Translations under genes and position numbers: made by a program
Notes under the pieces: model-generated
Seen by the model: the letters and a program-made list of their open reading frames with translations, nothing else
Told to the model about the DNA's origin: nothing
Database searches by the model: none
Shown here: positions 50,289-59,272 of the stretch, one piece after another
Layout of the letters: every line of letters starts with the position of its first letter
How positions within the stretch are numbered: the first letter of the stretch is position 1
NCBI GenBank assembly: GCA_050297015.1
Contig: JBNKRZ010000032.1
Span: forward strand, 4,852 to 68,851
From: JACKJA01 sp050297015
GTDB lineage: Bacteria > Pseudomonadota > Alphaproteobacteria > Micavibrionales > Micavibrionaceae
Length of the DNA stretch: 64,000 bases
Reading direction: 5' to 3'

Positions 50289-51614
50289 ATGAAACAGGGT
50301 TTTATGCTCTCTCTTTATACGTCGTTTACGGGGGCCTCCGCCCCCCTCCTCCGTTTTATCCTTAACCGCCGATGCAAACGCGGAAAAGAGGACCCCGTGC
50401 GCATATCCGAACGTATGGGGCAATATGAGCGCCCGCGCCCTGACGGCTCCTTATTATGGGTTCACGCGGCCAGCGTCGGTGAGGCACAATCGGCTCTGAT
50501 CCTGATAGACGCGATAAAAAAAGATTCTCCAGACGTTAACATCCTCGTCACAACGGGAACTCTTACATCGGCAACCCTGATGGAAAAACGCCTCCCCGAA
50601 GGCGCTTTCCACCAATTCTATCCTCTGGACCATCCCCGCTGGGTGAACAACTTTCTCGATCACTGGCGCCCCGATGCCGCGCTTTGGCTAGAATCGGAGT
50701 TATGGCCCAACATGTTAATGCAGCTAAAAGTCCGCGATATCCCTGCGGCTTTAATTAACGCGCGCCTATCAGAACGCTCACAAAAAAAATGGCAGCGCGC
50801 CCCCGAAACGCTTCGGAAACTCTTGGATAGCTTTAATGTGATTTTAGCGCAAACGGAAAAAGACGCCGATACCTTCAAAACTTTTGGGGCCGCGCACGCC
50901 CTTTGCGCCGGGAATCTCAAATATAGCGCTACCCCACTGCCCTACGATAAAAAGGAATATGAAATACTGAGCAAGGCCATCGGCAACCGTCCAACATGGC
51001 TCTATGCCAGCACGCATAAGGGTGAGGAAGAAATAGCCTGCCGTCTTCATAGCCATTTACAAAAAAAATTGCCTGATCTGCTAACCGTTATCGTACCGCG
51101 CCACCCCGAACGACGGGAAGAGATCAAAACCGTCTGTGAAAAATATGACATGAACACACGCATGCGCAGCGGACAAACCCATATCCCGGACGAAAAAACG
51201 CAAATTTATGTCGCCGATACGATTGGAGAGATGGGTCTATTTTACCGCCTGGTACCTTTGGCCTGCATCGGCCGCTCATTTAGCGCTGACGGTGGTGGTG
51301 GGCACAACCCGATCGAGGCCGCGCAACTGGAATGCGCGATCCTACACGGCCCTCGCGTTCAAAACCTGCAAAGTATCTATGACGACATGGACCAAGCGGG
51401 AGCGGCACTATGCCTGAAAGATGAAACGGATTTCCAAAAACGGCTAGAACGCCTCATGACCGACGAAGAAGGCTTAATTGCCTTACAAAATAAAGCGCTG
51501 CGTTTTGCCCGGCAACACGAAAACGTCCTCCACACCGTTATGGATAAAATCGCCCCAACTGTTCTTTCCGCCCTTCACGAACAGCGCCCCCCGAAAAAAA
51601 AAGCGGCCCTGTAA
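50289..51614 (+). CDS. waaA: 3-deoxy-D-manno-octulosonic acid transferase
   Basis: Adds Kdo residues to lipid IVA at the inner membrane, an essential step of lipopolysaccharide synthesis. The 441-residue GT-30 protein has an N-terminal membrane segment, WVHAASVGEAQSA, PLDHPRWVNNFL, WLESELWPNML and the C-terminal GRSFSADGGGGHNPIEAA motif. It may start at 50289 or at the ATG at 50304. lpxK follows after 2 bp and an LpxL-like gene after that, so the three form a lipid A block. Confidence 0.95.
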   Translation: MKQGFMLSLYTSFTGASAPLLRFILNRRCKRGKEDPVRISERMGQYERPRPDGSLLWVHAASVGEAQSALILIDAIKKDSPDVNILVTTGTLTSATLMEKRLPEGAFHQFYPLDHPRWVNNFLDHWRPDAALWLESELWPNMLMQLKVRDIPAALINARLSERSQKKWQRAPETLRKLLDSFNVILAQTEKDADTFKTFGAAHALCAGNLKYSATPLPYDKKEYEILSKAIGNRPTWLYASTHKGEEEIACRLHSHLQKKLPDLLTVIVPRHPERREEIKTVCEKYDMNTRMRSGQTHIPDEKTQIYVADTIGEMGLFYRLVPLACIGRSFSADGGGGHNPIEAAQLECAILHGPRVQNLQSIYDDMDQAGAALCLKDETDFQKRLERLMTDEEGLIALQNKALRFARQHENVLHTVMDKIAPTVLSALHEQRPPKKKAAL

Positions 51615-51616
51615 CC

Positions 51617-52636
51617 ATGCCCTTTAAAACCCCGACATTCTGGTATGGAAAAAGCGGAAAGCTGGCGCAATGGATGCGTATCCCGCTGGAAGGAGCGAGC
51701 CTCATTTACCAGGCGGGACGAGTACTTTCAAACATGGGAAAGCGTCCCTATCAAAGCCATTTACCCGTTTTATGCATCGGGAATCTCGTCGCGGGTGGCA
51801 GCGGAAAAACACCTGTAGCCTTAGCACTCTATGATTTACTGATAAGCGAAAAGCTCTGTTCTGCGCCCTGTTTCCTAACGCGTGGCTATGGGGGCCGGGA
51901 AAAAGGCCCGCTCCGCGTTGAACCGAACACGCATGACGCCGCCGCCATCGGTGATGAACCGCTATTGCTTTCTACCAAAGGTCCCGTTGTTGTCTCGGCC
52001 AACCGCAAGGCCGGGGCGCAAAGAATCGAAACGCATGGCGCGGATGCCATAGTAATGGATGACGGCCTGCAAAATCCGGGGCTGGCGAAGACGCTATCCT
52101 TCGTTGCGATTGACGGCCGGACGGGATTTGGCAACGGCAAACTTCTTCCAGCGGGGCCTTTACGCGAACCGCTAGCAACGGGCTTAGCGCGTGCGGATGC
52201 TTTCATCCTAATCGGCGAAGACCAATGCGGGGTGAAAGCCCTCCTGCCGCCGGACATCCCTGTTTTTCACGCCCACCTCGCCGTACCGCACAGCTGGATC
52301 GCCGATACGAAATCATCCTACATCGCCTTTACGGGATTGGGGCAACCAAACAAATTCAAAGCATCTCTGGAGGATTTGAAAATTAAAATCGTCGATTGGC
52401 AGGCTTTTCCCGATCACCACACATACAGTGTTCAGGAACTAAGTCGTCTTGCCGAAAAGGCTCGCGAAAAAGGTGCGCGCCTGATTACAACGGAAAAAGA
52501 CGCGGTAAAGATCCCTGAGCGGTTTATTCAGGAAAATCCGTTAGATATTTTACCGGTTGAAATTTGTTGGGAAGAGCCGGAAACATTAAAATCATTCTTG
52601 AGAAATAACCTTAAAAAGAATGCGCAACCATTATGA
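51617..52636 (+). CDS. lpxK: Tetraacyldisaccharide 4'-kinase
   Basis: Phosphorylates the 4' position of the lipid A disaccharide. The 339-residue protein has the P-loop IGNLVAGGSGKTPVAL, the RGYGG motif, VVVSANRKAGA and IVMDDGLQN, all diagnostic for LpxK, and a C-terminal TTEKDAVK block. It overlaps the next gene by 4 bp. Confidence 0.95.
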   Translation: MPFKTPTFWYGKSGKLAQWMRIPLEGASLIYQAGRVLSNMGKRPYQSHLPVLCIGNLVAGGSGKTPVALALYDLLISEKLCSAPCFLTRGYGGREKGPLRVEPNTHDAAAIGDEPLLLSTKGPVVVSANRKAGAQRIETHGADAIVMDDGLQNPGLAKTLSFVAIDGRTGFGNGKLLPAGPLREPLATGLARADAFILIGEDQCGVKALLPPDIPVFHAHLAVPHSWIADTKSSYIAFTGLGQPNKFKASLEDLKIKIVDWQAFPDHHTYSVQELSRLAEKAREKGARLITTEKDAVKIPERFIQENPLDILPVEICWEEPETLKSFLRNNLKKNAQPL

Positions 52637-53493
52637 AACAATTAAGATATTTTCTTGAATACATTTTCCTTCGTTTCATCATGATTCTGTTTGGGATAAT
52701 GCCACTGGATACCGCATCCGCCGCCGGAGGATGGATCGGACGCACCATAGGACCGCGCCTTGCAACATCCCGTAAAGCACTCGCAAATCTGAAAGCGGCC
52801 CTTCCCAACCGCACTGATGAGGAATATACAGCCATCATACGCGGCATGTGGGATAATCTGGGGCGCGTGATGGCCGAATATCCGCATCTGAAAGAAATTG
52901 TCAGCGAACGCATAGAAATCAACGGCACAGAAATCCTGCAAAATATGAAGGATGACGACCAAACCGGGATCGTCTTCGGCGCTCATTTGGCAAACTGGGA
53001 GGCCGCCGCCCTGAGCATCCAAACAGCACTGCCGACCGACAGCATTTATCGCGCCCCAAACAACCCGGCGGTTGACCGCCTATTGACCCGGGCGCGCAAC
53101 ATCACGGGCGATTTACAAGCCATCCCCAAATCAAAGACCGGAACGCGTCAGATATTACGTGCGATGAAAGACGGCCGCCACATCGGCATTCTGATCGACC
53201 AAAAATATAATGAGGGAATCGCCGCTCCCTTCTTTGGCCGGGAGGCGATGACCAGCCCCGCCTTTGTCGAGCTGGCGCAAAAATTCAAATGCCCGCTTAT
53301 TCCCGGCCGGATCGAGCGTCTTGATGGAGCGCATTTTCGGGTCACGATTGAGCCGCCATTGGCGCTATTCGATGAAACGGAGGCGGCGCTGCCCGTTGAA
53401 ACTGTGATAAAGCAAGCGCATAAACTGTTAGAAAACTGGATCACCGCCTATCCAGAACAATGGCTCTGGCTACATCGCCGCTGGCCTTCTTAA
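52633..53493 (+). CDS. Lipid A acyltransferase (LpxL/HtrB family)
   Basis: A 286-residue inner-membrane acyltransferase that adds a secondary acyl chain to Kdo-lipid IVA. One N-terminal helix (LEYIFLRFIMILFGIMPL), the catalytic HX4E motif in FGAHLANWEAA, and the GILIDQKYNEGI and WLHRRW blocks are visible. Which of LpxL, LpxM or LpxP it matches is not clear from sequence. It is cotranscribed with waaA and lpxK and convergent with the HD-domain gene. Confidence 0.88.
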   Translation: MKQLRYFLEYIFLRFIMILFGIMPLDTASAAGGWIGRTIGPRLATSRKALANLKAALPNRTDEEYTAIIRGMWDNLGRVMAEYPHLKEIVSERIEINGTEILQNMKDDDQTGIVFGAHLANWEAAALSIQTALPTDSIYRAPNNPAVDRLLTRARNITGDLQAIPKSKTGTRQILRAMKDGRHIGILIDQKYNEGIAAPFFGREAMTSPAFVELAQKFKCPLIPGRIERLDGAHFRVTIEPPLALFDETEAALPVETVIKQAHKLLENWITAYPEQWLWLHRRWPS

Positions 53494-53502
53494 AAAGAAA
53501 GA

Positions 53503-54606
53503 TCACTCATAATAAGTTTCGCGGCCAGCCTTTACATCTCTTTCCGCCTGTTCGATCACCTGCGCCATCACAGCGCCATAGAGGGTTTTTCCTGCGGTCG
53601 TAAACAATGTTTCGCCGAGCTGTTCCCTCAAGAAAGCCAGAACAACCTTTGGCCCGGCAGAGCGCATCCCCCGCTCTTCCATAAACTTGATTGTTTCGCG
53701 TATGGTCCATTCATAGCTCATACCCGCGGATGACGCGATATCGGCTTCATGCACCAACATCGCCATCAGGACCAGTTTCGGGTTTTCATCATAACGCCGC
53801 AGCTTGCCCATCATCATGAGGGAGACATCTTCCGTTTCCTCTTCCCAAAAATAATGCTGATATATTTTTTTCATGCGTACGCAAGGGCTGTTATCCCCGG
53901 CAAAGAACGTAATATCCGTACAAAAAACGATTGTTTCCACTGCACCAGCCACCTCATCATCAACCCCAACGGCTTTCAAATACGGCTTGGCAATATCAAA
54001 GGAACGCTGTTCCAGATAGCCCGGCGTATAGACACCATCCCGCACGTTATCACCACCCTTATGCCCCAGATCGTGAACGCAAGAGCCAACAAGCAACACG
54101 GCAATATCTTCAGGCGTTAAAAACATGTCCGTATTCGCCGCGAGCTGGTTGTGAGTTGAAACCAAACGAATCGCGTGAAACAAAACTTTCCGGTAATGCT
54201 CGTTACCATGATAACGGCAGCCATTCGGCGCCTCCGCCATGATAGCGGATAAAAACGCCCCCTTAACCACAGGACTGTTAACATCCAGTGCAAAAGCACG
54301 AACAGCCTGAGCAACGAGTGCCGGAAGCATCGGTCCGCTCCCCCGTTCTTCCCATTCAGCGAAAAGAACCGTTGTACGCGCACCGAAATCGGCAATTCCC
54401 TCTTCAAACAATAAATCTGCCGCATCATCCAGCCAAAGATAATCTTCCACGAAGCGCGTTTTTAAAGAATCGCACAAATCAACGAGAAGCGATGCTTCTA
54501 GAAATTCTTCTTCCGGGAAATCTCCCTTGCACACAGGCTTCAAAGCCTCAAACAAAGGCAAAAAACTCTCATATGAATAAACAGAGAGGGGATTCTCTTG
54601 AGACAA
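53503..54606 (-). CDS. Class I cyclic-nucleotide-phosphodiesterase-like HD protein
   Basis: A 367-residue protein. Its HD domain, in the second half, reads YHGNEHYRKVLFH followed by CVHDLGHKGGDN, close to the eukaryotic PDEase I signature (H-D-x-x-H-x-G-x-x-N), with a later VFCTDITFF helix. This suggests hydrolysis of a 3',5'-cyclic nucleotide, though related HD enzymes act on other phosphates. The first 110 residues are helical, without a known sensor. The start is a TTG at 54606 with GGGAG 7 bp upstream. It stands alone, convergent with the lipid A genes. Confidence 0.78.
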   Translation of the reverse strand: MSQENPLSVYSYESFLPLFEALKPVCKGDFPEEEFLEASLLVDLCDSLKTRFVEDYLWLDDAADLLFEEGIADFGARTTVLFAEWEERGSGPMLPALVAQAVRAFALDVNSPVVKGAFLSAIMAEAPNGCRYHGNEHYRKVLFHAIRLVSTHNQLAANTDMFLTPEDIAVLLVGSCVHDLGHKGGDNVRDGVYTPGYLEQRSFDIAKPYLKAVGVDDEVAGAVETIVFCTDITFFAGDNSPCVRMKKIYQHYFWEEETEDVSLMMMGKLRRYDENPKLVLMAMLVHEADIASSAGMSYEWTIRETIKFMEERGMRSAGPKVVLAFLREQLGETLFTTAGKTLYGAVMAQVIEQAERDVKAGRETYYE

Positions 54607-54788
54607 AAATTTTCTCCCGGTAATTAAAGACAGGCACGGAAAACAAAGAAGAAGGCAAAAACCCTCCCCCTTTTATACCCTATCCCCTCTAAAACATGAA
54701 AAAGTTTTTACAGCTTCGTCTTGCGTAAAAGAGCGGAATTGCATAAATCAATAAGACAAACTTTATATGTGAGGATAAAAAACAAAGA

Positions 54789-56144
54789 ATGACCGATACG
54801 TGGACCCCGGCCAGCTGGCGTGACAAACCCGCCAAACAACTACCAACCTATAACGATGAAGCGGCCTTAAAAGCCGTGGAAGAGCGTTTGGGAAAACTAC
54901 CGCCGTTGGTCTTTGCCGGGGAAGCCCGCAACTTGCAAAAACAACTGGCGCAGGTAGCCGAAGGAAAAGCATTCCTGTTACAAGGCGGCGATTGCGCCGA
55001 AAGTTTTAATGAATTCGGTGCGGTTAAAATCCGTGACACCTTCCGTGTTATCCTGCAAATGGCTGTGACATTGACCTTTGCGGGTTCCCTGCCCGTTGTT
55101 AAAATGGGCCGTATGGCCGGGCAATTCGCCAAGCCGCGCTCCGACGATTTTGAGGAAAAGAACGGCGTCAAGCTGCCGAGCTACCGCGGCGATATTATCA
55201 ATGCGCTCGATTTCACTCCTGATTCGCGCGAGCCCGATCCGGAGCGGATGATTCAGGCCTACAATCAAGCCGCTGCTACATTGAATCTCTTGCGCGCTTT
55301 TGCCACAGGGGGCTATGCCGACCTGCACCAAGTCCACCGCTGGAATCTTGACTTCGTTGCCGACAGCCCGCTAAAGGGCCGCTATAACGCGCTGGCCGAG
55401 GAAATCGGGCGCACAATGAATTTCATGAACGCGTGCGGCCTAACCAGCGAGCGCGCCCCGGATATCGTCAAGCAGACGGATTTCTATACTTGTCACGAAG
55501 CCTTACTTCTTCCCTATGAGGAAGCTCTGACCCGACAAGACAGCACGTCCGGCGACTGGTATGATTGCTCCGCGCACTTCCTGTGGATCGGCGCCCGTAC
55601 GCACCAGACCGAAGGGGCACAGATCGAATTCGCCCGCGGCATCAACAACCCGATCGGCCTGAAAGTCGGGCCGCATTTGGAGCCGGATGTTCTTGTCGAG
55701 CTGATCGACACGCTGAACCCGGAAAACATCCCCGGCCGTCTGACACTGATCTCCCGTATGGGACATGAGGGCGTCGCCGATAAATTGCCGCCGCTTGTGC
55801 GCCGCGTAAAAGAAGAAGGCCGCAGCGTCGTGTGGTCTTGCGACCCCATGCACGGCAATGTCTACAAAACCGGAAACGGTTACAAAACCCGAAACTTCGA
55901 CCACATCATGGCTGAAATCAAAGGGTTCTTTGATGTTCACAAAGGCGAAGGCACGCACCCCGGCGGGATCCATCTAGAACTGACCGGACAAGATGTTACC
56001 GAATGTACGGGCGGCGCCAAGGAACTGGCCGAGGAACACCTGTCCGAGCGTTACCACACGGCTTGCGACCCGCGCCTGAACGCCAACCAAGCGCTGGAAC
56101 TAGCATTCCTTGTGGCCGATGAGTTAAAGGGAATGGTGGGGTAA
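54789..56144 (+). CDS. Class II 3-deoxy-7-phosphoheptulonate synthase
   Basis: First enzyme of the shikimate pathway, condensing PEP and erythrose 4-phosphate. The 451-residue plant-like (class II) type is recognised by TWTPASWRDKPAKQLP at the N-terminus, LLQGGDCAESF, MGRMAGQFAKPRS, and the C-terminal WSCDPMHGNVYKT and HLELTGQDVTECTGG. Class II enzymes are common in alphaproteobacteria and are usually less sensitive to the classic aromatic feedback inhibitors. A 180-bp AT-rich leader precedes it; nadE follows 9 bp after the stop. Confidence 0.96.
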   Translation: MTDTWTPASWRDKPAKQLPTYNDEAALKAVEERLGKLPPLVFAGEARNLQKQLAQVAEGKAFLLQGGDCAESFNEFGAVKIRDTFRVILQMAVTLTFAGSLPVVKMGRMAGQFAKPRSDDFEEKNGVKLPSYRGDIINALDFTPDSREPDPERMIQAYNQAAATLNLLRAFATGGYADLHQVHRWNLDFVADSPLKGRYNALAEEIGRTMNFMNACGLTSERAPDIVKQTDFYTCHEALLLPYEEALTRQDSTSGDWYDCSAHFLWIGARTHQTEGAQIEFARGINNPIGLKVGPHLEPDVLVELIDTLNPENIPGRLTLISRMGHEGVADKLPPLVRRVKEEGRSVVWSCDPMHGNVYKTGNGYKTRNFDHIMAEIKGFFDVHKGEGTHPGGIHLELTGQDVTECTGGAKELAEEHLSERYHTACDPRLNANQALELAFLVADELKGMVG

Positions 56145-56153
56145 GAAAGACCG

Positions 56154-57791
56154 ATGCCACATCTTCGCATCACCCTTGCGCAACTAAACCCCATCGTCGG
56201 GGATATATCGTATAACTGCGATAAAATCAGGAAAGTGCGGGACAGCGCCCCAGCAGAAACAGACCTGATTGTTTTTCCGGAAATGATCGTGTGCGGCTAT
56301 CCGCCAGAGGATCTCGTTCATAAATCCTTCTTTCTCGATCACATTGAGCACGCTGTGAGAACGCTAGCGGGTGAAAATATGAAGGGACACCCTGCTCTCC
56401 TTATCTCTGCGCCATGGCGGGATGAAAAAGGCCATGTGCGCAATGCCGCACTTCTTATTGAAAACGGTGCCATTACGGCCATTGTTCCTAAACATCACCT
56501 GCCTAATTATGGCGTTTTTGATGAGGGGCGGATTTTCACCGCAGGACCGCTTCCGGAACCTGTCTCTTTCAAAGGGCATCGGCTTGGCATCATGACATGC
56601 GAAGATATGTGGTACCCGGATGTTGCCGCGCACCTATGTGATGAAGGGGCGGACATGCTAATTGCGCTCAACGCCAGCCCCTTTGAGTTTGACAAAAACC
56701 ACCTGCGCCTTGAACAAGCCCGCAGCCGCGCCATTGAAACGGCTCTGCCCCTGATCTACGTCAACCAATGTGGCGGACAGGATGAATTGGTTTTTGATGG
56801 CGCATCGTTCATTCTCGATAAAAGCGGCAAGCTCGTTTTACAAGCCAAAGAGTTTACCGAAGACGTACAGCACACATCATGGCAAAAAACGGCCGAAGGC
56901 TGGCAATGCGCAACAAAGGTCATAACACCGATTCTCAAAGATGAAGAGGCCATATATCAGGCACTCGTCACAGGCCTGCGCGACTACGTGAATAAAAACG
57001 GTTTTCCCGGCGTCATTATCGGGATGAGCGGCGGGATCGATAGTGCCCTTTCTGCAGCCATCGCCGCTGATGCCCTCGGCCCCGATAAAGTACACTGCGT
57101 GATGATGCCTAGCAAATTCACCTCTCAGGAAAGCCTCGATGACGCAGAAAGCTGTGCCCAAGCCCTTAGGGTGACGTATGAGAGCATTCCCATCGAAAGC
57201 GCTGTTGAGACATTTGAAACGGAGCTTACCCCGTTCATGAAAGATGCTCCCGCCGTTACCCATGAAAACATCCAGCCCCGCTGCCGAGGCCTAATCCTCA
57301 TGGCCCTGTCAAATGCCAGTGGCAAGATGGTCCTGTCCACCGGGAACAAGTCGGAAATGGCCGTAGGATATGCCACACTCTACGGCGATATGTGTGGTGG
57401 TTTCAATGCGTTAAAAGATGTTTATAAAGTGCAGGTTTATGATCTGGCGCGCTGGCGCAACGAACAAGGACCCGTCATTCCCGAAAATATTATCACAAAA
57501 AAACCCACGGCAGAGCTTAAACCCGATCAATGCGATCAGGACACCCTGCCCTCTTACGAAACGCTGGACGATATTCTTCATTGCCTGATCGAACTTGATC
57601 TGGGGGTTGAGGGGATCGTAGCCCGCGGACATGAAGCCGCCACAGTCCGCCGCGTTTGGCGTATGTTGGACCGCGCCGAATATAAACGCCGCCAAGCCCC
57701 ACCGGGCGTAAAAATCACCTCTCGCGCCTTTGGCCGCGACCGCCGCTACCCGATTACGAATCATTTTGTGAATATCATTGAAAAAGCCTGA
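56154..57791 (+). CDS. nadE: NAD+ synthase, glutamine-hydrolysing
   Basis: Amidates nicotinic acid adenine dinucleotide using glutamine nitrogen. The 545-residue protein has a nitrilase-type amidase domain first (catalytic Glu in VFPEMIVCGYPPEDL, Lys in PKHHLPNYGVFDE, Cys in GIMTCEDMW) and the NadE ATP-pyrophosphatase domain after residue about 270 (P-loop IGMSGGIDSALSA, STGNKSEMAVGYATLYGD). The two-domain form can use glutamine, unlike the short ammonia-dependent NadE of E. coli. Confidence 0.96.
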   Translation: MPHLRITLAQLNPIVGDISYNCDKIRKVRDSAPAETDLIVFPEMIVCGYPPEDLVHKSFFLDHIEHAVRTLAGENMKGHPALLISAPWRDEKGHVRNAALLIENGAITAIVPKHHLPNYGVFDEGRIFTAGPLPEPVSFKGHRLGIMTCEDMWYPDVAAHLCDEGADMLIALNASPFEFDKNHLRLEQARSRAIETALPLIYVNQCGGQDELVFDGASFILDKSGKLVLQAKEFTEDVQHTSWQKTAEGWQCATKVITPILKDEEAIYQALVTGLRDYVNKNGFPGVIIGMSGGIDSALSAAIAADALGPDKVHCVMMPSKFTSQESLDDAESCAQALRVTYESIPIESAVETFETELTPFMKDAPAVTHENIQPRCRGLILMALSNASGKMVLSTGNKSEMAVGYATLYGDMCGGFNALKDVYKVQVYDLARWRNEQGPVIPENIITKKPTAELKPDQCDQDTLPSYETLDDILHCLIELDLGVEGIVARGHEAATVRRVWRMLDRAEYKRRQAPPGVKITSRAFGRDRRYPITNHFVNIIEKA

Positions 57792-57829
57792 TAAACCCGC
57801 TATTCAGTGGAGTTTGATAAGTAACGTCT

Positions 57830-57901
57830 TGTCATTCTGAGTGCAGCGAAGAATCTTAAATGACCCGCATACATAGATCTTTCGATACGCTCAAGATGAC
57901 A
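57830..57901. repeat. Intergenic palindromic repeat, type C
   Basis: A 72-bp imperfect palindrome between nadE and gltX. The left arm starts GTCATTCTGAGTGCAGCGAA, and the right arm ends CGATACGCTCAAGATGAC; the arms meet through GAATCT and AGATCT sequences. Similar GTCATTCTGAG palindromes are widespread in bacterial intergenic DNA. Its ends match the style of the other two types in this window but the arms differ. Confidence 0.78.
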
Positions 57902-57922
57902 GCATAGAGGAATAAGAAAACC

Positions 57923-59272
57923 ATGAGTGTTAAAGTTCGTTTTGCCCCGTCCCCCACCGGTTACCTGCATGTCGGTAACGCGCGCACGGCGCTGATTACC
58001 TACCTGTTCGCCAAATCACAGAACGGGCACTTCCTTCTGCGGATTGACGACACGGATCAGGAACGCTCCAAAGCCGAGTACGAAGCTGCGATTGAAAGCT
58101 CTCTTGTCTGGATGGGGATCGTATGGGATGAAAAGGCCCGCCAGCGCGACCGCACCGCCCGCTATGCCGAGCTAATCGAAAAGCTGAAAGCCGATGGGCG
58201 CCTGTATGCCTGCTATGAAACGCCGGAAGAACTGGCATTAAAACGTAAAAGCCAGTTGGGCCGTGGCTTGCCGCCGATCTATGACCGCGGTGCGCTGAGC
58301 CTGTCCGATACCGAACGCGCGACCTATGAGGCCGAAGGCCGTCAGCCGCACTGGCGCTTTAAACTCGAACATGAGCCGATCATCTGGAACGATATGGTGC
58401 GCGGCGAAGTCAAATTCCACGGCGCTGACTTGTCCGACCCCGTTGTAATCCGCGAAGATGGCAGCCCGCTTTACCATTTGTGCTCCGTCATTGACGATGC
58501 CGATTACGACATGACCCACATCGTGCGGGGGGAAGATCACGTCTCCAACACTGCGGCCCATATCCAGATGTTTGAAGCCCTCGGCGCGCCTGTGCCGCAA
58601 TTCGCCCACCTGCCGCTGCTCTCCGATGCGGAAGGCGGAAAACTTTCCAAACGCCTCGGTTCGCTCAGCGTCCATGAAATTCGCGATAACGAAGGCTTAG
58701 AGCCTATGGCACTAGTTAGCCTGATGGGGCGTTTAGGGACCTCCGACCCGATTGAGCCTTTCACAGACATACAGGCGCTCATTGATAGTTTTGACTTCAC
58801 CAAATTCGGGCGCGGCACCCCCAAATTCGACGTTGAGGAACTGATGCGCCTGAACGCCAAAATCCTGCACGCCACGCCGTTTGAAGATGTCAACGTGCGC
58901 CTTGCCAATATGGACCTGCCGGAGCTGGACGAACACTTCTGGGAATCCGTACGCCCCAACCTCGCCCGCCTTGACGATATAAAGGAATGGGCGCGCGTCG
59001 CGCACGGCCCGGTTGAGCCTGTCATTGAAGAACCCGACTTTATCGCGCAAGCCCTCGACCTCCTGCCTCCGGCTCCGTGGAACGAAGAAACATGGATGAC
59101 ATGGGCCAATGCCGTAAAAGAAGCCACAGGACGCAAAGGAAAACAGCTTTTCATGCCGCTGCGTCAAGCTTTGACCGGGATGGATCATGGCCCCGAACTG
59201 GCCGTTCTCTTACCCCTAATCGGACCGGAGAAAGCTGCTAACCGTCTGGGAAAAAGCAAGAAAGCCGCTTAA
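57923..59272 (+). CDS. gltX: Glutamyl-tRNA synthetase
   Basis: Class I aminoacyl-tRNA synthetase. The 449-residue protein starts with the HIGH-type motif FAPSPTGYLHVGNART and has the KMSKS-type motif GGKLSKRLGSLS near residue 240, with WKFKLEHEP-like and HIVRGEDHVSNTAAHI blocks. Alphaproteobacteria often carry two GltX copies and make Gln-tRNA by transamidation, so this one may be discriminating or non-discriminating; sequence reading cannot tell. It abuts ilvA directly (no gap). Confidence 0.96.
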   Translation: MSVKVRFAPSPTGYLHVGNARTALITYLFAKSQNGHFLLRIDDTDQERSKAEYEAAIESSLVWMGIVWDEKARQRDRTARYAELIEKLKADGRLYACYETPEELALKRKSQLGRGLPPIYDRGALSLSDTERATYEAEGRQPHWRFKLEHEPIIWNDMVRGEVKFHGADLSDPVVIREDGSPLYHLCSVIDDADYDMTHIVRGEDHVSNTAAHIQMFEALGAPVPQFAHLPLLSDAEGGKLSKRLGSLSVHEIRDNEGLEPMALVSLMGRLGTSDPIEPFTDIQALIDSFDFTKFGRGTPKFDVEELMRLNAKILHATPFEDVNVRLANMDLPELDEHFWESVRPNLARLDDIKEWARVAHGPVEPVIEEPDFIAQALDLLPPAPWNEETWMTWANAVKEATGRKGKQLFMPLRQALTGMDHGPELAVLLPLIGPEKAANRLGKSKKAA

